64,000 nt of DNA from Alphaproteobacteria bacterium. GTDB lineage: Bacteria; Pseudomonadota; Alphaproteobacteria; SP197. The notes under the pieces were generated by a model. That model searched no databases and was not told where the DNA came from. It was given only the letters and a program-made list of their open reading frames with translations. Made by a program: the position numbers and the translations under genes. Shown here one piece after another: positions 63,930-64,000 of the stretch. The stretch is from the NCBI GenBank assembly GCA_009694045.1, contig SHVY01000011.1, forward strand, positions 1 to 64,000. The letters run 5' to 3'. Each line of letters starts with the position of its first letter. The first letter of the stretch is position 1.

Positions 63930-64000
63930 ATGCATGTCCTCATCGTTGACGATGAAGAGTTGGTACGCGGGTTCCTGACCAGCGTCCTGGCTTCGGCTGG
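63930..64000 (+). CDS. Response regulator, truncated by the window end
   Basis: MHVLIVDDEELVRGFLTSVLASA at the last 71 bases. Confidence 0.75.
   Translation, partial: MHVLIVDDEELVRGFLTSVLASA

Overview
This is a 64 kb, high-GC, gene-dense window that looks alphaproteobacterial (Rhodospirillales-like by gene content; this is inference, not tested). Core content: acnA, a cytochrome c maturation operon ccmABCDEFHI with no ccmG, ctaA, tRNA-Ala(CGC), folD, argG, metZ with a SAM-II riboswitch plus terminator, chvG/chvI, pckA and polA. The regions of most interest are: (1) a compact cluster at 52.5-58.6 kb holding a GrdB/PrdB-like Cys protein, a UbiD-family decarboxylase, a HAL-superfamily protein whose MIO-forming Ala-Ser-Gly is replaced by Ser-Ala-Gly, an ATC-hydrolase-like protein and a beta-lactamase-fold hydrolase, which may be an undescribed catabolic pathway; (2) a 474-bp, 4-mismatch duplication of polA inserted into a Phd-type antitoxin gene, giving a chimeric ORF; (3) a GC-rich palindromic element carried in-frame inside ctaA; (4) paired inverted-repeat elements with shared TAGTGTC ends, plus other palindromes at 36.5 and 40.3 kb; (5) a concentration of disrupted genes between 27 and 44 kb (cytochrome c, GAF protein, ECF sigma factor with an in-frame TGA, malate-CoA ligase-like mtkAB, PP-loop protein, Flp pilin, CDP-alcohol phosphatidyltransferase) and a disrupted LysR gene at 52 kb. 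Disruptions could be real decay or assembly error; raw reads are needed to tell. All calls are from reading the sequence and the supplied ORF translations; no searches were run.
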